Positions 24,492-33,238 of a DNA stretch of 64,000 nt are shown one piece after another. The notes under the pieces were generated by a model. The model had not been told where the DNA came from. It made no database searches and saw nothing but the letters and a program-made list of their open reading frames with translations. This stretch comes from Castellaniella sp034674885 (GTDB lineage: Bacteria; Pseudomonadota; Gammaproteobacteria; Burkholderiales; Burkholderiaceae_B), in the NCBI RefSeq assembly GCF_034674885.1, contig NZ_JAUCDS010000005.1, positions 67,953 to 131,952 of the forward strand, in the 5' to 3' direction. The stretch's first letter is position 1; every line of letters starts with the position of its first letter. The translations under genes and the position numbers were made by a program.

Positions 24492-26363
24492 TTAATCCTG
24501 ATTGGGTTTCCAGATCTGGCCGATCGACACGGACTTCAGTTTGCGTTTGCGGCCGTAGTAGAGATTGGCCAGTGCGCGCACGCCCACCACCGACGAGAAC
24601 ATGGACGTCAGGATGCCGATGCAGTGCACCACGGCGAAGCCGCGCACCGGGCCGGTGCCGAAGGTCAGCAGCGCCACCCCGACGATCAGGCTGGTCAGGT
24701 TCGAGTCAAAAATCGTCGCCCAGGCGCGGTCGAATCCCAGATGGATGGCTTGCTGGGGTGGTAGCCCCAGGCGCAGTTCTTCCCGGATCCGTTCGTTGAT
24801 CAGCACGTTGGCGTCGATGGCCATGCCCAGCGTCAGCGCGATGGCGGCGATGCCGGGCAGGGTCAGCGTGGCCTGCAGCATGGACAGCACGGCCAGCAGC
24901 AGCAGCACGTTGAACGACAGCCCCAGGGTCGAGAACAGGCCGAACAGGTGGTAGTACAGGATGATGAAGATCGCGATGGCGGTAAAGCCGTACAGCGTCG
25001 AATCGAAGCCCTGCTTGATGTTGGCAGCGCCCAGGCTGGGGCCGATGGTGCGTTCTTCGATGATGTGCATCGGCGCGGCCAGGGAGCCCGCGCGCAGCAG
25101 CAGCGACACGTCGGCGGCTTCCTGGGCGGTCATGCTGCCGGAAATCTGCACTTGGCCGCCGGGGATCTCGGACCGGATCACCGGGGCCGTCACGACTTCG
25201 CCCTTGCCGTTCTCGAACAGCACGATGGCCATGCGTTTGCCGATGTTGTCGCGGGTGACGTCGCGGAAGATGCGCGCGCCCTTGGAGTCGAGCGTCAGGT
25301 TGACCGTGGGTTCCTGGGTCTGCTGGTCGCGGCCGGGCTGGGCGTCCTGCAGGTTCTCGCCGGTCAGGATGACCTGGCGGCGCAGCAGCAGCGGGCGGCC
25401 GTCGCGGTCGGTGTAGCGGACCAGACCGAAAGGCACGCGCCCTGATTGCAGGGCTGCCGTGGCTGCCGGAGAATCGTCCACCATGTGGATTTCCAGGGTG
25501 GCGGTGCGGCCCAGGATTTCCTTGGCCTTGGCCACGTCCTGGACACCGGGCAACTGAACCACGATGCGGTCGCCGCCCTGTTGCTGGATGACCGGCTCGG
25601 CCACGCCCAGTTCATTGATCCGGTTGTGCAGGGTCTGGATGTTCTGTTTCAGGGCATTGTTCTGCACCTGGGTGATCGAGGCCGCGCTGAGCGTGCCGTC
25701 CAGCATCCAGGTGTTGCCCGACTGGCTGGTCGTGAAGACCATTTCCGGGATGGAGCGACGCAGCGCATCGGCGGCGGCGTCGCGCTCATCCTGCGAGGCG
25801 AACGTCGCGCGCACGGATTGCTGGTTGCGCTCTACGTCCTCGAATTTGAGCTTGGCGTCGCGCAGGGTGGTGCGGGCCTCGCCGGCCATGGAGTCGTAGC
25901 GGCTGGTCAGGGCGCCTTGCAGGTCTACCTGCAGCAGGAAGTGCACGCCTCCGCGCAGGTCCAGACCCAGGTACATGGGGTGCGCGCCCAGGCTCGTCAG
26001 CCAGTTGGGCGAGGCCGACATCAGGTTCAGCGCCACCGTGTAGTCCGGGTTCTGAGGGTCGGTGTTCAGCGCCTTTTCGAGCGTGTCCTTGGCCTTGAGC
26101 TGGGTGTCGGTGGAATCGAAGCGCAGCCGCACCGATCCCACGGGGCCGTTCATCTCGAATGAGCTGGCCGTGGGCTGGATGTCGGCCTGCTTCAGGATCT
26201 GGTCGGCTTTTTCCAGCGTGTTCTGATCGATTTTGACCGACGTCTTCGCCCCTGCGATCTGGACGGCAGGCGATTCGCCATAAAGATTGGGCAGCGTGTA
26301 GAGCACGCCGATCAGGACGGCGGCCAGCACGATGAGGTACTTCCAGAGGGGGTAGCGGTTCAT
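24492..26363 (-). CDS. secD: Protein translocase subunit SecD
   Basis: Partner of SecF, 623 residues: N-terminal helix, a large periplasmic head (P1) beginning LGLDLRGGVHFLLQVD, and a C-terminal six-helix domain containing GMAIDANVLINERIREEL, with the conserved aspartate for proton coupling. FGTGPVRGFAVVHCIGILTSMFS is the typical last-helix region. Cotranscribed with yajC upstream (64-base gap) and secF downstream. Confidence 0.97.
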   Translation of the reverse strand: MNRYPLWKYLIVLAAVLIGVLYTLPNLYGESPAVQIAGAKTSVKIDQNTLEKADQILKQADIQPTASSFEMNGPVGSVRLRFDSTDTQLKAKDTLEKALNTDPQNPDYTVALNLMSASPNWLTSLGAHPMYLGLDLRGGVHFLLQVDLQGALTSRYDSMAGEARTTLRDAKLKFEDVERNQQSVRATFASQDERDAAADALRRSIPEMVFTTSQSGNTWMLDGTLSAASITQVQNNALKQNIQTLHNRINELGVAEPVIQQQGGDRIVVQLPGVQDVAKAKEILGRTATLEIHMVDDSPAATAALQSGRVPFGLVRYTDRDGRPLLLRRQVILTGENLQDAQPGRDQQTQEPTVNLTLDSKGARIFRDVTRDNIGKRMAIVLFENGKGEVVTAPVIRSEIPGGQVQISGSMTAQEAADVSLLLRAGSLAAPMHIIEERTIGPSLGAANIKQGFDSTLYGFTAIAIFIILYYHLFGLFSTLGLSFNVLLLLAVLSMLQATLTLPGIAAIALTLGMAIDANVLINERIREELRLGLPPQQAIHLGFDRAWATIFDSNLTSLIVGVALLTFGTGPVRGFAVVHCIGILTSMFSSVVGVRALANLYYGRKRKLKSVSIGQIWKPNQD

Positions 26364-26427
26364 GGTCGGTCGGATGGGAGGGCTGAAAAGACCGGGCGCC
26401 GCGTTTCAGCGGCGCCGGATGGGGCGA

Positions 26428-26772
26428 TCAGAGCGACTTGATCGTGCCCTTGGGCAGCACGGCCGTCACGGCGCTGCGCTGGACGATGGATTCGACGGCC
26501 TTGTCGCCGGACTGGCCGACTTCCACGGTCAGGTAGTTGTCGCTGACTTTGCTGATTTTGCCCAGCATGCCGCCCGACAGGATGACCTCGTCGCCCTTGG
26601 ACAGGGCCGACACCATTTTCTTGTGGTCCTTCTGGCGCTTCATCTGGGGGCGGATCATCAGGAAATACAGGATGACGAACATCAGGATGATGGGCAGCAT
26701 GCTCATCAGCGCGTTGGGTTCGCCGCCGGCCGCCTGGGCCGGGATCAGGGTCAGGGTGTCAACGAGGGACAT
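26428..26772 (-). CDS. yajC: Sec translocon accessory protein YajC
   Basis: Small protein of 114 residues with one membrane helix (ALMSMLPIILMFVILYFLMIRPQ), the RPQMKRQKDHKKM basic stretch and a small cytoplasmic SH3-like part (LSKGDEVILSGGMLGKI). YajC associates with SecDF. It lies between tgt and secD as in most proteobacteria. Confidence 0.96.
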   Translation of the reverse strand: MSLVDTLTLIPAQAAGGEPNALMSMLPIILMFVILYFLMIRPQMKRQKDHKKMVSALSKGDEVILSGGMLGKISKVSDNYLTVEVGQSGDKAVESIVQRSAVTAVLPKGTIKSL

Positions 26773-26864
26773 GAAAGCTCCTGGAAATCAGGGGTTGGAC
26801 GAGAGGTCTGGGTACGAGATTAACTTTTGATTGTAGCGATAAAGGGGCAGATCGTGCGGAGCGG

Positions 26865-28001
26865 CTAGTCGATGCCCCGGGCTCGATCCTGCAGGAAGGC
26901 CTGGCGCCAGGCCTCGAACCGGCCCTGCTCGATGGCTGCGCGCATCTCGGCCATCAGGTTCAGGTAGAAGTGCAGATTGTGCAGGGTATTGAGCCGCGCG
27001 CCGGTGATCTCTCCGACGCGCTGCAGGTGGTGCAGGTAGGATCGGGAAAAATGCCGGCAGGTGTGGCAGTGGCAATCCGGGTCCAGCGGGCGCGTGTCGT
27101 CGCGGTAGCGGGCATTGCGGATCTTCAGGTCGCCGTAGCGGGTGAACAGCCAGCCGTTGCGGGCGTTGCGAGTGGGCATCACGCAGTCGAACATGTCCAC
27201 GCCCTGGCGCACGCCTTCGACCAGGTCTTCCGGGGTGCCCACGCCCATCAGGTAGCGGGGCGCCTGCGCGGGCATGCGCGGTGCTACGTGCGCCAGCACC
27301 CGCATCATGTCTTCCTTGGGCTCGCCCACCGACAGGCCGCCGATGGCATAGCCCTCGAAGCCGATGTCGGTCAGGCCGGCCAGGGATTCGTCGCGCAGAT
27401 CCTCGTACATGCCGCCCTGGATGATGCCAAAGAGCGCATTCGGGTTGTTCAGGTCATGGAAGGCCTGGCGGGAGCGCCGCGCCCAGCGCAGCGACATGCG
27501 CATGGAGGCTGCGGCTTCTTCGTGCGTGGCTGGCCGGTCATCGATGCGGTAGGGCGTGCATTCGTCCAGCACCATGACGATGTCGGAATTCAGGCTGCGC
27601 TGGATGCGCATGGATTCCTCGGGCGAGAGGAACTGTCGCGATCCGTCGATGGGCGAAGCAAAACGTACGCCTTCTTCGGTGATCTTGCGCATGCCGTCCA
27701 AGCTGAAGACCTGGAAGCCGCCCGAGTCCGTCAGGATCGGCCTGTCCCACTGCATGAAGCCGTGCAGGCCGCCGTGCCGGTCCATGATGTCGGTGCCGGG
27801 GCGCAGCCACAGGTGGAAGGTGTTGCCCAGCACGATCTGGGCGCCGATGTCCTCCAGTTCGTGCGGCAGCATGGCCTTGACGCTGCCGTAGGTGCCCACG
27901 GGCATGAAGATCGGCGTCTGGACGATGCCGTGGTTCAGGGTGATGCGGCCGCGCCGTGCGGCGCCGTCCGTGTGCAGCAGTTCGAATTGCAATCCGGTCA
28001 T
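26865..28001 (-). CDS. tgt: Queuine tRNA-ribosyltransferase Tgt
   Basis: Exchanges guanine-34 for preQ1 in GUN-anticodon tRNAs. It has 378 residues. Catalytic motifs: LTDSGGFQVFSL (first aspartate), GGLSVGEP, the nucleophile aspartate in GVDMFDCVMPTRNARNG, and the zinc site DCHCHTCRHFSRSYLHHL. Its ATG overlaps the queA stop (ATGA), so the two queuosine enzymes are coupled. A 92-base gap separates it from yajC. Confidence 0.97.
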   Translation of the reverse strand: MTGLQFELLHTDGAARRGRITLNHGIVQTPIFMPVGTYGSVKAMLPHELEDIGAQIVLGNTFHLWLRPGTDIMDRHGGLHGFMQWDRPILTDSGGFQVFSLDGMRKITEEGVRFASPIDGSRQFLSPEESMRIQRSLNSDIVMVLDECTPYRIDDRPATHEEAAASMRMSLRWARRSRQAFHDLNNPNALFGIIQGGMYEDLRDESLAGLTDIGFEGYAIGGLSVGEPKEDMMRVLAHVAPRMPAQAPRYLMGVGTPEDLVEGVRQGVDMFDCVMPTRNARNGWLFTRYGDLKIRNARYRDDTRPLDPDCHCHTCRHFSRSYLHHLQRVGEITGARLNTLHNLHFYLNLMAEMRAAIEQGRFEAWRQAFLQDRARGID

Positions 28002-29062
28002 GGGGTCTGGACAGAGGAAGTCTGGGCGGCCTCGATGAACATGGCGTCGCCGTAGCTGAAGAAGCGGTAGCGCGATTGTACGGCGTGCTCGTAGGCCCGC
28101 CGGATGGGCTCCATGCCGGCCAGCGCCGACACCAGCATCAGCAGGGTGGATTGCGGCAGGTGAAAATTGGTGATCAGGGCATCCACGTGGGCGAATTCGA
28201 AGCCGGGGGTGATGAACAGGCGTGTATCGCCTTCGGTGGTGTGCAGGCCGTCGCCTTCGCGGGCAGCGGCTTCCAGCGAGCGGACGCTGGTGGTGCCCAC
28301 GGCGATCACCCGCCCGCCCCGGGCGTGGGTATCGCGGATCTGTTGCAGGGTTTCCTGCGGCACGACGTAGCGCTCTGCGTGCATGACGTGGTCGCGGATG
28401 TGGGTCACGCGCACCGGCTGGAAGGTGCCCGCGCCTACATGCAGGGTCACGAAGGCCTGGGCAATGCCCTGGTCGCGCAGGCGGTCCAGCATGGCCTGGT
28501 CGAAGTGCAGGCCGGCCGTGGGCGCGGCGATGGCCCCGGGCTGTTGCGCGTAGACGGTCTGGTAGCGGGACTCGTCATCGTCGTCGGCCGCGTGGGTGAT
28601 GTAAGGGGGCAGGGGCACGCTGCCATGCTGATCCAGCAGGTCCAGGATGGGGGTCGGAAACGCCAGTTCGAACAGTTCGTCCTGGCGACCCAGCACCTCG
28701 GCCTCGAAGGCGCCGTCAGCCAAAAGCAGGCGGGTGCCGGGACGCGGGGATTTGCTGGCGCGCACGTGCGCCAGCGCATGGTGCGGATCCAGGATGCGTT
28801 CTACCAGGACTTCCACCTGCCCGCCGCTGTCCTTGTGGCCCTTCAGCCGCGCCTTGATGACGCGGGTGTTGTTGAAAACCAGCAGATCCCCGGCGCGCAG
28901 CAGGCTGGGCAGATCGGTGAACTGCCGGTCGTGCAGGCTGCCGCCGGCGTCCAGGTGCAACAGCCGGCTGGCGTCGCGCCGGGCGGCGGGGTGCTGGGCA
29001 ATCAGTTCGGGGGGCAGTTCGTAATCGAAGTCGGCAAGGTCCAGATCAGCAGTCACGGGCAT
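27998..29062 (-). CDS. queA: S-adenosylmethionine:tRNA ribosyltransferase-isomerase QueA
   Basis: Converts preQ1-34 tRNA to epoxyqueuosine using the ribosyl part of SAM. It has 354 residues from the ATG at 29062 (MPVTADLDLADFDYELPPELIAQHP); upstream codons of the same frame are not family-like. Typical blocks include DLLVFNNTRVIKARL, PLPPYI, TAGLHFD, THIRDHVMHAERY, VGTTSVRSLE and TNFHLPQSTLLMLVSA. First gene of the run to secF. Confidence 0.97.
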   Translation of the reverse strand: MPVTADLDLADFDYELPPELIAQHPAARRDASRLLHLDAGGSLHDRQFTDLPSLLRAGDLLVFNNTRVIKARLKGHKDSGGQVEVLVERILDPHHALAHVRASKSPRPGTRLLLADGAFEAEVLGRQDELFELAFPTPILDLLDQHGSVPLPPYITHAADDDDESRYQTVYAQQPGAIAAPTAGLHFDQAMLDRLRDQGIAQAFVTLHVGAGTFQPVRVTHIRDHVMHAERYVVPQETLQQIRDTHARGGRVIAVGTTSVRSLEAAAREGDGLHTTEGDTRLFITPGFEFAHVDALITNFHLPQSTLLMLVSALAGMEPIRRAYEHAVQSRYRFFSYGDAMFIEAAQTSSVQTP

Positions 29063-29154
29063 GGGCGCGCACGGCGCCGGAAAGATAAAAGTCGGCCCGT
29101 ATTTTAGTCCCATCGCTCTTTGGATTATGCTGACGGTTTTTGTCGGGTGGCAGC
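29063..29154. promoter_or_regulatory. Divergent queA/dacB promoter region
   Basis: The 92 bases between the divergent ATGs must hold both promoters. On the reverse strand a TAAAAT hexamer (29101-29106) is a fair -10 element for queA, about 40 bases before its start. For dacB the TTGGATTATGCT stretch near 29120-29131 is the most promoter-like. No convincing -35 elements. Confidence 0.35.
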
Positions 29155-30636
29155 ATGGGTCGTGCAGCACAGCGGGGGAATGGACGGACATCGTTCCGGT
29201 TGTCGGGGCCGGCCGGCTGGTCACGCCTGGGCCGGATCCTGGCCGGGGCAGCGCTGCTGGGTATGGCGCTGGGCGCTGCAGCCCAGGGGCTGCCTCCTGA
29301 ACTGCAAAAGGCCTGGAAGGCCACCAAGCTGCCGGAATCCGCGCTGTCCCTGGAAATCCGCGAAGCAGGCGGCCCGATCATCAGCAGCATCCAGGCCGAT
29401 GTGCCGCGCAACCCCGCTTCGGTCATGAAGACCGTGACCACCTGGACGGCGCTGTCGGCGCTGGGGCCGGATTATGTCTGGCGCACCCAGTTTCTGTCCG
29501 ATCCCGGTGCCCGGGTCGACGCGCAGGGCACCTTGCAGGGACCGCTGTACGTCAAGGCGGCTGGCGACCCCTGGTTCACGACGGAAGACCTCTGGAACGT
29601 GCTGCGTGAATTGCGCCTGCGCGGCATCAAGAATCTCACCAGCGTGGTCGTCGACCGCAGCCTGTTCGGCCAGGTCGCGATCGATCCGGGCGAATTCGAC
29701 GATTCGCCCGACCGGCCGTACAACGCCAGCCCCGACGCCATGATGGTGGGCTTTGGCGCCACGCGCATCCTGTTCCAGCCGGACGAGGCGCATCGCCAGT
29801 GGATTCCCATCATTGATCCGCCGACGCCCACTGTCCGGGTCGAGGGCAGCCTGGCCTGGCAGGATGGGCGCTGCCGCCCCGCCAGCGATTTTGTCGTGGA
29901 TGCCAGGACGCAGGGGCCGGTGACGACCATCCGTCTGGCGGGCAAGGCCTGGGGCAGCTGTGGCGAGTTCAGCCTGTATCGCCTGGCAGGTTCGCAGGCG
30001 GATCATTTCGAGGCGCTGTTCGGGTTGTTGTGGCGCGAACTGGGCGGCACGCTGGGGCGTGGTTTCACGCAGGGGCAGGCGCCCGCCAAGGGCCAGGTTC
30101 TGGCCTGGCATGATTCGCCTGTGCTGGCCGACGTCATCCGCCAGATCAACAAGCACAGCAACAACGTGATGGCGCGCATGACTTTGCTGACCCTGGGGGC
30201 GGACATGAACGGTCCGGGCGCCACGCCGGAATCCGCCGGCCGTGCCGTGCAGCAGGTCCTGAAGAACCAGAATGTCGATACCACCGGATGGGTGTTGGAC
30301 AATGGCTCGGGCCTGTCGCGCCAGGGGCGGATCACGGCGCGTGGCCTGGCACAGATGCTGGATGCCGCCTGGCGGTCTCCGATGATGCCTGAATTCGTGT
30401 CTTCGCTGGCGATTTCCGGGATGGATGGCACGGTGCGCCGCCGCCTGCGGTCCGACGACACCCGGGGACAGGCGCACTTGAAGACCGGCACCTTGAAGAA
30501 TTCCCGCGCCCTGGCCGGCTATGTACGTGGCGCCAGCGGCAAACGCTACATCCTGGTCAGTCTCGTCAACCATCCCGGTGCGGCGGCGGTGCGGCCGTTC
30601 GATGACGAACTCGTGCGCTGGCTGGCCAGCCGCTGA
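29155..30636 (+). CDS. dacB: D-alanyl-D-alanine carboxypeptidase/endopeptidase (PBP4, DacB)
   Basis: Periplasmic peptidase S13 of about 493 residues trimming peptidoglycan peptides. After a signal peptide (LGRILAGAALLGMALGAAAQG) come the three penicillin-binding motifs: SxxK as SVMK in PASVMKTVT, SxN as SNN in KHSNNVMAR, and KTG in HLKTGTLKN. The ATG at 29155 follows an in-frame TTG at 29140; the ATG leaves a rather long basic N-region, so the precise start is uncertain. Confidence 0.94.
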   Translation: MGRAAQRGNGRTSFRLSGPAGWSRLGRILAGAALLGMALGAAAQGLPPELQKAWKATKLPESALSLEIREAGGPIISSIQADVPRNPASVMKTVTTWTALSALGPDYVWRTQFLSDPGARVDAQGTLQGPLYVKAAGDPWFTTEDLWNVLRELRLRGIKNLTSVVVDRSLFGQVAIDPGEFDDSPDRPYNASPDAMMVGFGATRILFQPDEAHRQWIPIIDPPTPTVRVEGSLAWQDGRCRPASDFVVDARTQGPVTTIRLAGKAWGSCGEFSLYRLAGSQADHFEALFGLLWRELGGTLGRGFTQGQAPAKGQVLAWHDSPVLADVIRQINKHSNNVMARMTLLTLGADMNGPGATPESAGRAVQQVLKNQNVDTTGWVLDNGSGLSRQGRITARGLAQMLDAAWRSPMMPEFVSSLAISGMDGTVRRRLRSDDTRGQAHLKTGTLKNSRALAGYVRGASGKRYILVSLVNHPGAAAVRPFDDELVRWLASR

Positions 30637-30686
30637 CGGGGCCGCACGAGCCCGACGGCATCCTCCTTCTGATCGTTCATGCCGAT

Positions 30687-30711
30687 GCGCCCCGCTCCCA
30701 GAGCGGGGCGC
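30687..30711 (+). terminator. Hairpin after dacB
   Basis: A perfect 11-bp GC-rich stem (30687-30697 with 30701-30711, three-base loop) followed by TGCATTTTG lies about 50 bases after dacB. It is likely to end dacB transcription and insulate the catabolic operon downstream. The T-run is short. Confidence 0.55.
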
Positions 30712-30792
30712 TGCATTTTGCGCGACAGAACTGTCGCCTGGAGAGGCCGGTCTTTCAGGGCGATTGGAACAATTGACCTGTCGATGCGTCCG

Positions 30793-30821
30793 TTGACACC
30801 AATTTAATTTACTTTTAAATT
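30793..30821 (+). promoter_or_regulatory. Sigma-70 promoter of the aryl-CoA operon
   Basis: A perfect TTGACA -35 element (30793-30798), 17-base spacer and TAAATT -10 element (30816-30821, 4 of 6). The predicted start is near 30828, leaving about 53 bases of leader to the first ATG. The -10 element is buried inside the inverted repeat described separately, the layout expected for a repressor-controlled promoter. Confidence 0.72.
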
Positions 30822-30843
30822 AATAGAAACTAAATTAAGTTGG
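30799..30843. promoter_or_regulatory. AT-rich inverted repeat, candidate MarR operator
   Basis: Outer arms CCAATTTAATTTA (30799-30811) and TAAATTAAGTTGG (30831-30843) are inverted repeats matching at 12 of 13 positions. A third half-site TAAATTAA (30816-30823) also forms a perfect 8-bp inverted repeat with TTAATTTA (30804-30811) around a 4-base spacer. The sites cover the -10 element and the start region of the promoter. A MarR-family gene lies in the operon itself, so autorepression relieved by an aryl-CoA ligand is the natural model; the link is inferred. Confidence 0.6.
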
Positions 30844-30880
30844 CGATGCCGGGCGTCTTCCTGGCATCAGGAGACGGATC

Positions 30881-33238
30881 ATGAAAATCGTATGTATCGG
30901 CGGCGGGCCTGCCGGCCTGTACCTGGCCCTGCTGATGAAGAAGCTGGACCCGGCTCATGACATCACCGTAGTCGAGCGCAACCGCGCCTACGACACCTTT
31001 GGCTGGGGCGTGGTGTTTTCGGACATCACCATGGACAACATGCGCCAGTGGGATGCGGAAACCGCCGATGAAATCCAGGCGGCCTTCAATCACTGGGACG
31101 ACATCGAACTGTTGTTCAAGGGACGCAGCATTCGTTCGGGAGGCCATGGTTTCGTGGGGATCGGGCGCAAGAAGCTGCTGAACATCCTGCAGCTTCGCTG
31201 CGAGGCGCTGGGTGTGCGGCTGGTGTTCGAGACCGATGTCCAGTCCGACGCCGACTACCCCGACGCCGACCTGATCATCGCCGCCGACGGCGTCAATTCC
31301 CGGGTCCGCCAGAAATACGAGTCCGTCTTCCAGCCGGACATCGTCACCCGGCCCAACCGCTACATCTGGCTGGGCACGCATCGCCTGTACGATGCCTTCA
31401 CCTTTGATTTCCAGCGCACCGAGCACGGCTGGTTCCAGGCGCACATCTACAAATTCGACGACAGCACCTCGACTTTCATCGTTGAAACCACGGAGGACAC
31501 CTGGAAGGCGCACGGCCTGGACCAGGCGGACCAGAGCCAGTCCATCGAATTCTGCGAACGGCTGTTCGCCGACAATCTGCAGGGCGAGCCGCTGATTTCC
31601 AATGCACGGCATCTGCGGGGTTCGGCCTGGCTGAATTTCCAGCGGGTGGTCTGCGAGCACTGGTGGCTGCGCAATGAACACGGCAGCCACGTCGTGCTGA
31701 TGGGCGATGCCGTGCATACGGCGCACTTCGCCATCGGTTCGGGCACCAAGCTGGCCATCGAAGACGCCATCGAGCTGACCCGGCAGTTCAAGCTGCTGGG
31801 CGACACGCCCGATCGTATCCCCGACGTGCTGACCGCCTATCAGGAGGCACGCCGGGTGGAAACCCTGCGTCTGCAGAACGCCGCCTGGAACGCCATGGAA
31901 TGGTTCGAGGTCTGCGGGCGGCGCTATTGCGATCAGCTGGAACCCGAACAGTTCATGTATTCCATGCTGACGCGCAGCCAGCGCATCAGCCACGAAAACC
32001 TGCGCCTGCGCGACCAGCGCTGGCTGGAAGGCTACGAGCGCTGGTTCGCCCGGCGCGATGGCTTAGAGGTGTCCGACGGGCAGACTCCGCCGCCGCCCAT
32101 GTTCACTCCCTACACGGTGCGCGGCCTGACGCTGAAGAATCGGGTGGTGGTGTCACCCATGGCGCAGTATTCGGCTGAAGACGGCCTGGTGGGCGACTAT
32201 CACCTGGTGCATCTGGGCGCGCGGGCCATGGGCGGCGCCGGCCTGGTGTTTGCCGAAATGGCCTGCGTCAGCCCCGAAGGCCGCATCACCCCGGGTTGCC
32301 CGGGGCTGTATCGTCCGGAACACACGGCTGCCTTCAAGCGCATCGCCGACTGGATCCATGCGAATACGGACGCTTGTTTCGGCCTGCAGCTGGGGCATGC
32401 GGGGCCCAAGGCCTCGACCCGCCGGGCCTGGGAAGGCACCGATCTGCCCCTGCCCGAAGGCAATTGGCCCATCATGTCGGCTTCGCCGCAGCAGTACCTG
32501 GAAGGCGTCAGCCAGGTCGCCCAAGAGATGACGCGCCAGGACATGGATCAGGTCCTGGATCAGTTCCTGGATTCGACCCGCGCTGCCGTCTACGTGGGCG
32601 CCGATTGGCTGGAACTGCACTGCGCCCACGGCTATCTGCTGTCGGCCTTCATCTCGCCGCTGACCAATCACCGCACCGACGAATACGGCGGGACCCTGGC
32701 CAATCGGCTGCGCTATCCCCTGGAAATCTTCACCGCCATGCGGGCCATCTGGCCCCAGGAAAAGCCCATGTCGGTGCGGATTTCCGCCACGGACTGGGTG
32801 GACGGCGGCACCACGCCGGAAGACGCCGTCGAGATTGCCCGCGCCTTCAAGGCCGCAGGAGCGGACCTGATCGATTGTTCTTCCGGGCAGGTCAGCAAAC
32901 AGGAAAAGCCGGTGTTTGGCCGCATGTACCAGACCCCCCTGGCCGACCATATCCGCCAGGAAGCCGGCATTGCGACGATTGCCGTGGGGGCCATCAGCGA
33001 GGCTGATCACGTCAACAGCATTCTCGCAGCGGGTCGCGCCGATCTGTGCGCCGTGGCGCGCCCGCATCTGGCCAACCCGGCCTGGACGCTGACGGAAGCC
33101 GCCAAGATCGGCTACACCGACATCGCCTGGCCCAAGCCGTATTTCCAGGGCAAGCGCCAGATGGAAGCCCTGTTCCAGCGCGAGCACGCCGCCCAGGAAC
33201 AGGCCTTGCGCCACGCCGCCGGAAAGGCCGCGCTATGA
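30881..33238 (+). CDS. Fused flavin monooxygenase/Old-Yellow-Enzyme reductase (2-aminobenzoyl-CoA or salicylyl-CoA type)
   Basis: Bifunctional flavoprotein of 785 residues. Residues 1 to about 380 form an aromatic hydroxylase: the FAD-binding IGGGPAGLY (7-14) and the second FAD motif GDAVHTAHF near 275. From residue 407 (MFTPYTVRGLTLKNRVVVSP) to the end it is an NADH:flavin oxidoreductase of the Old Yellow Enzyme family, with LQLGHAGPKAST, LHCAHGYLLSAFISPLTN and RADLCAVARPHLANP. The same fusion is known as 2-aminobenzoyl-CoA monooxygenase/reductase of Azoarcus evansii, which hydroxylates and dearomatises the ring of the CoA thioester. Databases often call it bifunctional salicylyl-CoA 5-hydroxylase/oxidoreductase. 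The gene set here favours anthranilate, but salicylate remains possible. First gene of the operon; stop overlaps the SDR start (ATGA). Confidence 0.92.
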   Translation: MKIVCIGGGPAGLYLALLMKKLDPAHDITVVERNRAYDTFGWGVVFSDITMDNMRQWDAETADEIQAAFNHWDDIELLFKGRSIRSGGHGFVGIGRKKLLNILQLRCEALGVRLVFETDVQSDADYPDADLIIAADGVNSRVRQKYESVFQPDIVTRPNRYIWLGTHRLYDAFTFDFQRTEHGWFQAHIYKFDDSTSTFIVETTEDTWKAHGLDQADQSQSIEFCERLFADNLQGEPLISNARHLRGSAWLNFQRVVCEHWWLRNEHGSHVVLMGDAVHTAHFAIGSGTKLAIEDAIELTRQFKLLGDTPDRIPDVLTAYQEARRVETLRLQNAAWNAMEWFEVCGRRYCDQLEPEQFMYSMLTRSQRISHENLRLRDQRWLEGYERWFARRDGLEVSDGQTPPPPMFTPYTVRGLTLKNRVVVSPMAQYSAEDGLVGDYHLVHLGARAMGGAGLVFAEMACVSPEGRITPGCPGLYRPEHTAAFKRIADWIHANTDACFGLQLGHAGPKASTRRAWEGTDLPLPEGNWPIMSASPQQYLEGVSQVAQEMTRQDMDQVLDQFLDSTRAAVYVGADWLELHCAHGYLLSAFISPLTNHRTDEYGGTLANRLRYPLEIFTAMRAIWPQEKPMSVRISATDWVDGGTTPEDAVEIARAFKAAGADLIDCSSGQVSKQEKPVFGRMYQTPLADHIRQEAGIATIAVGAISEADHVNSILAAGRADLCAVARPHLANPAWTLTEAAKIGYTDIAWPKPYFQGKRQMEALFQREHAAQEQALRHAAGKAAL

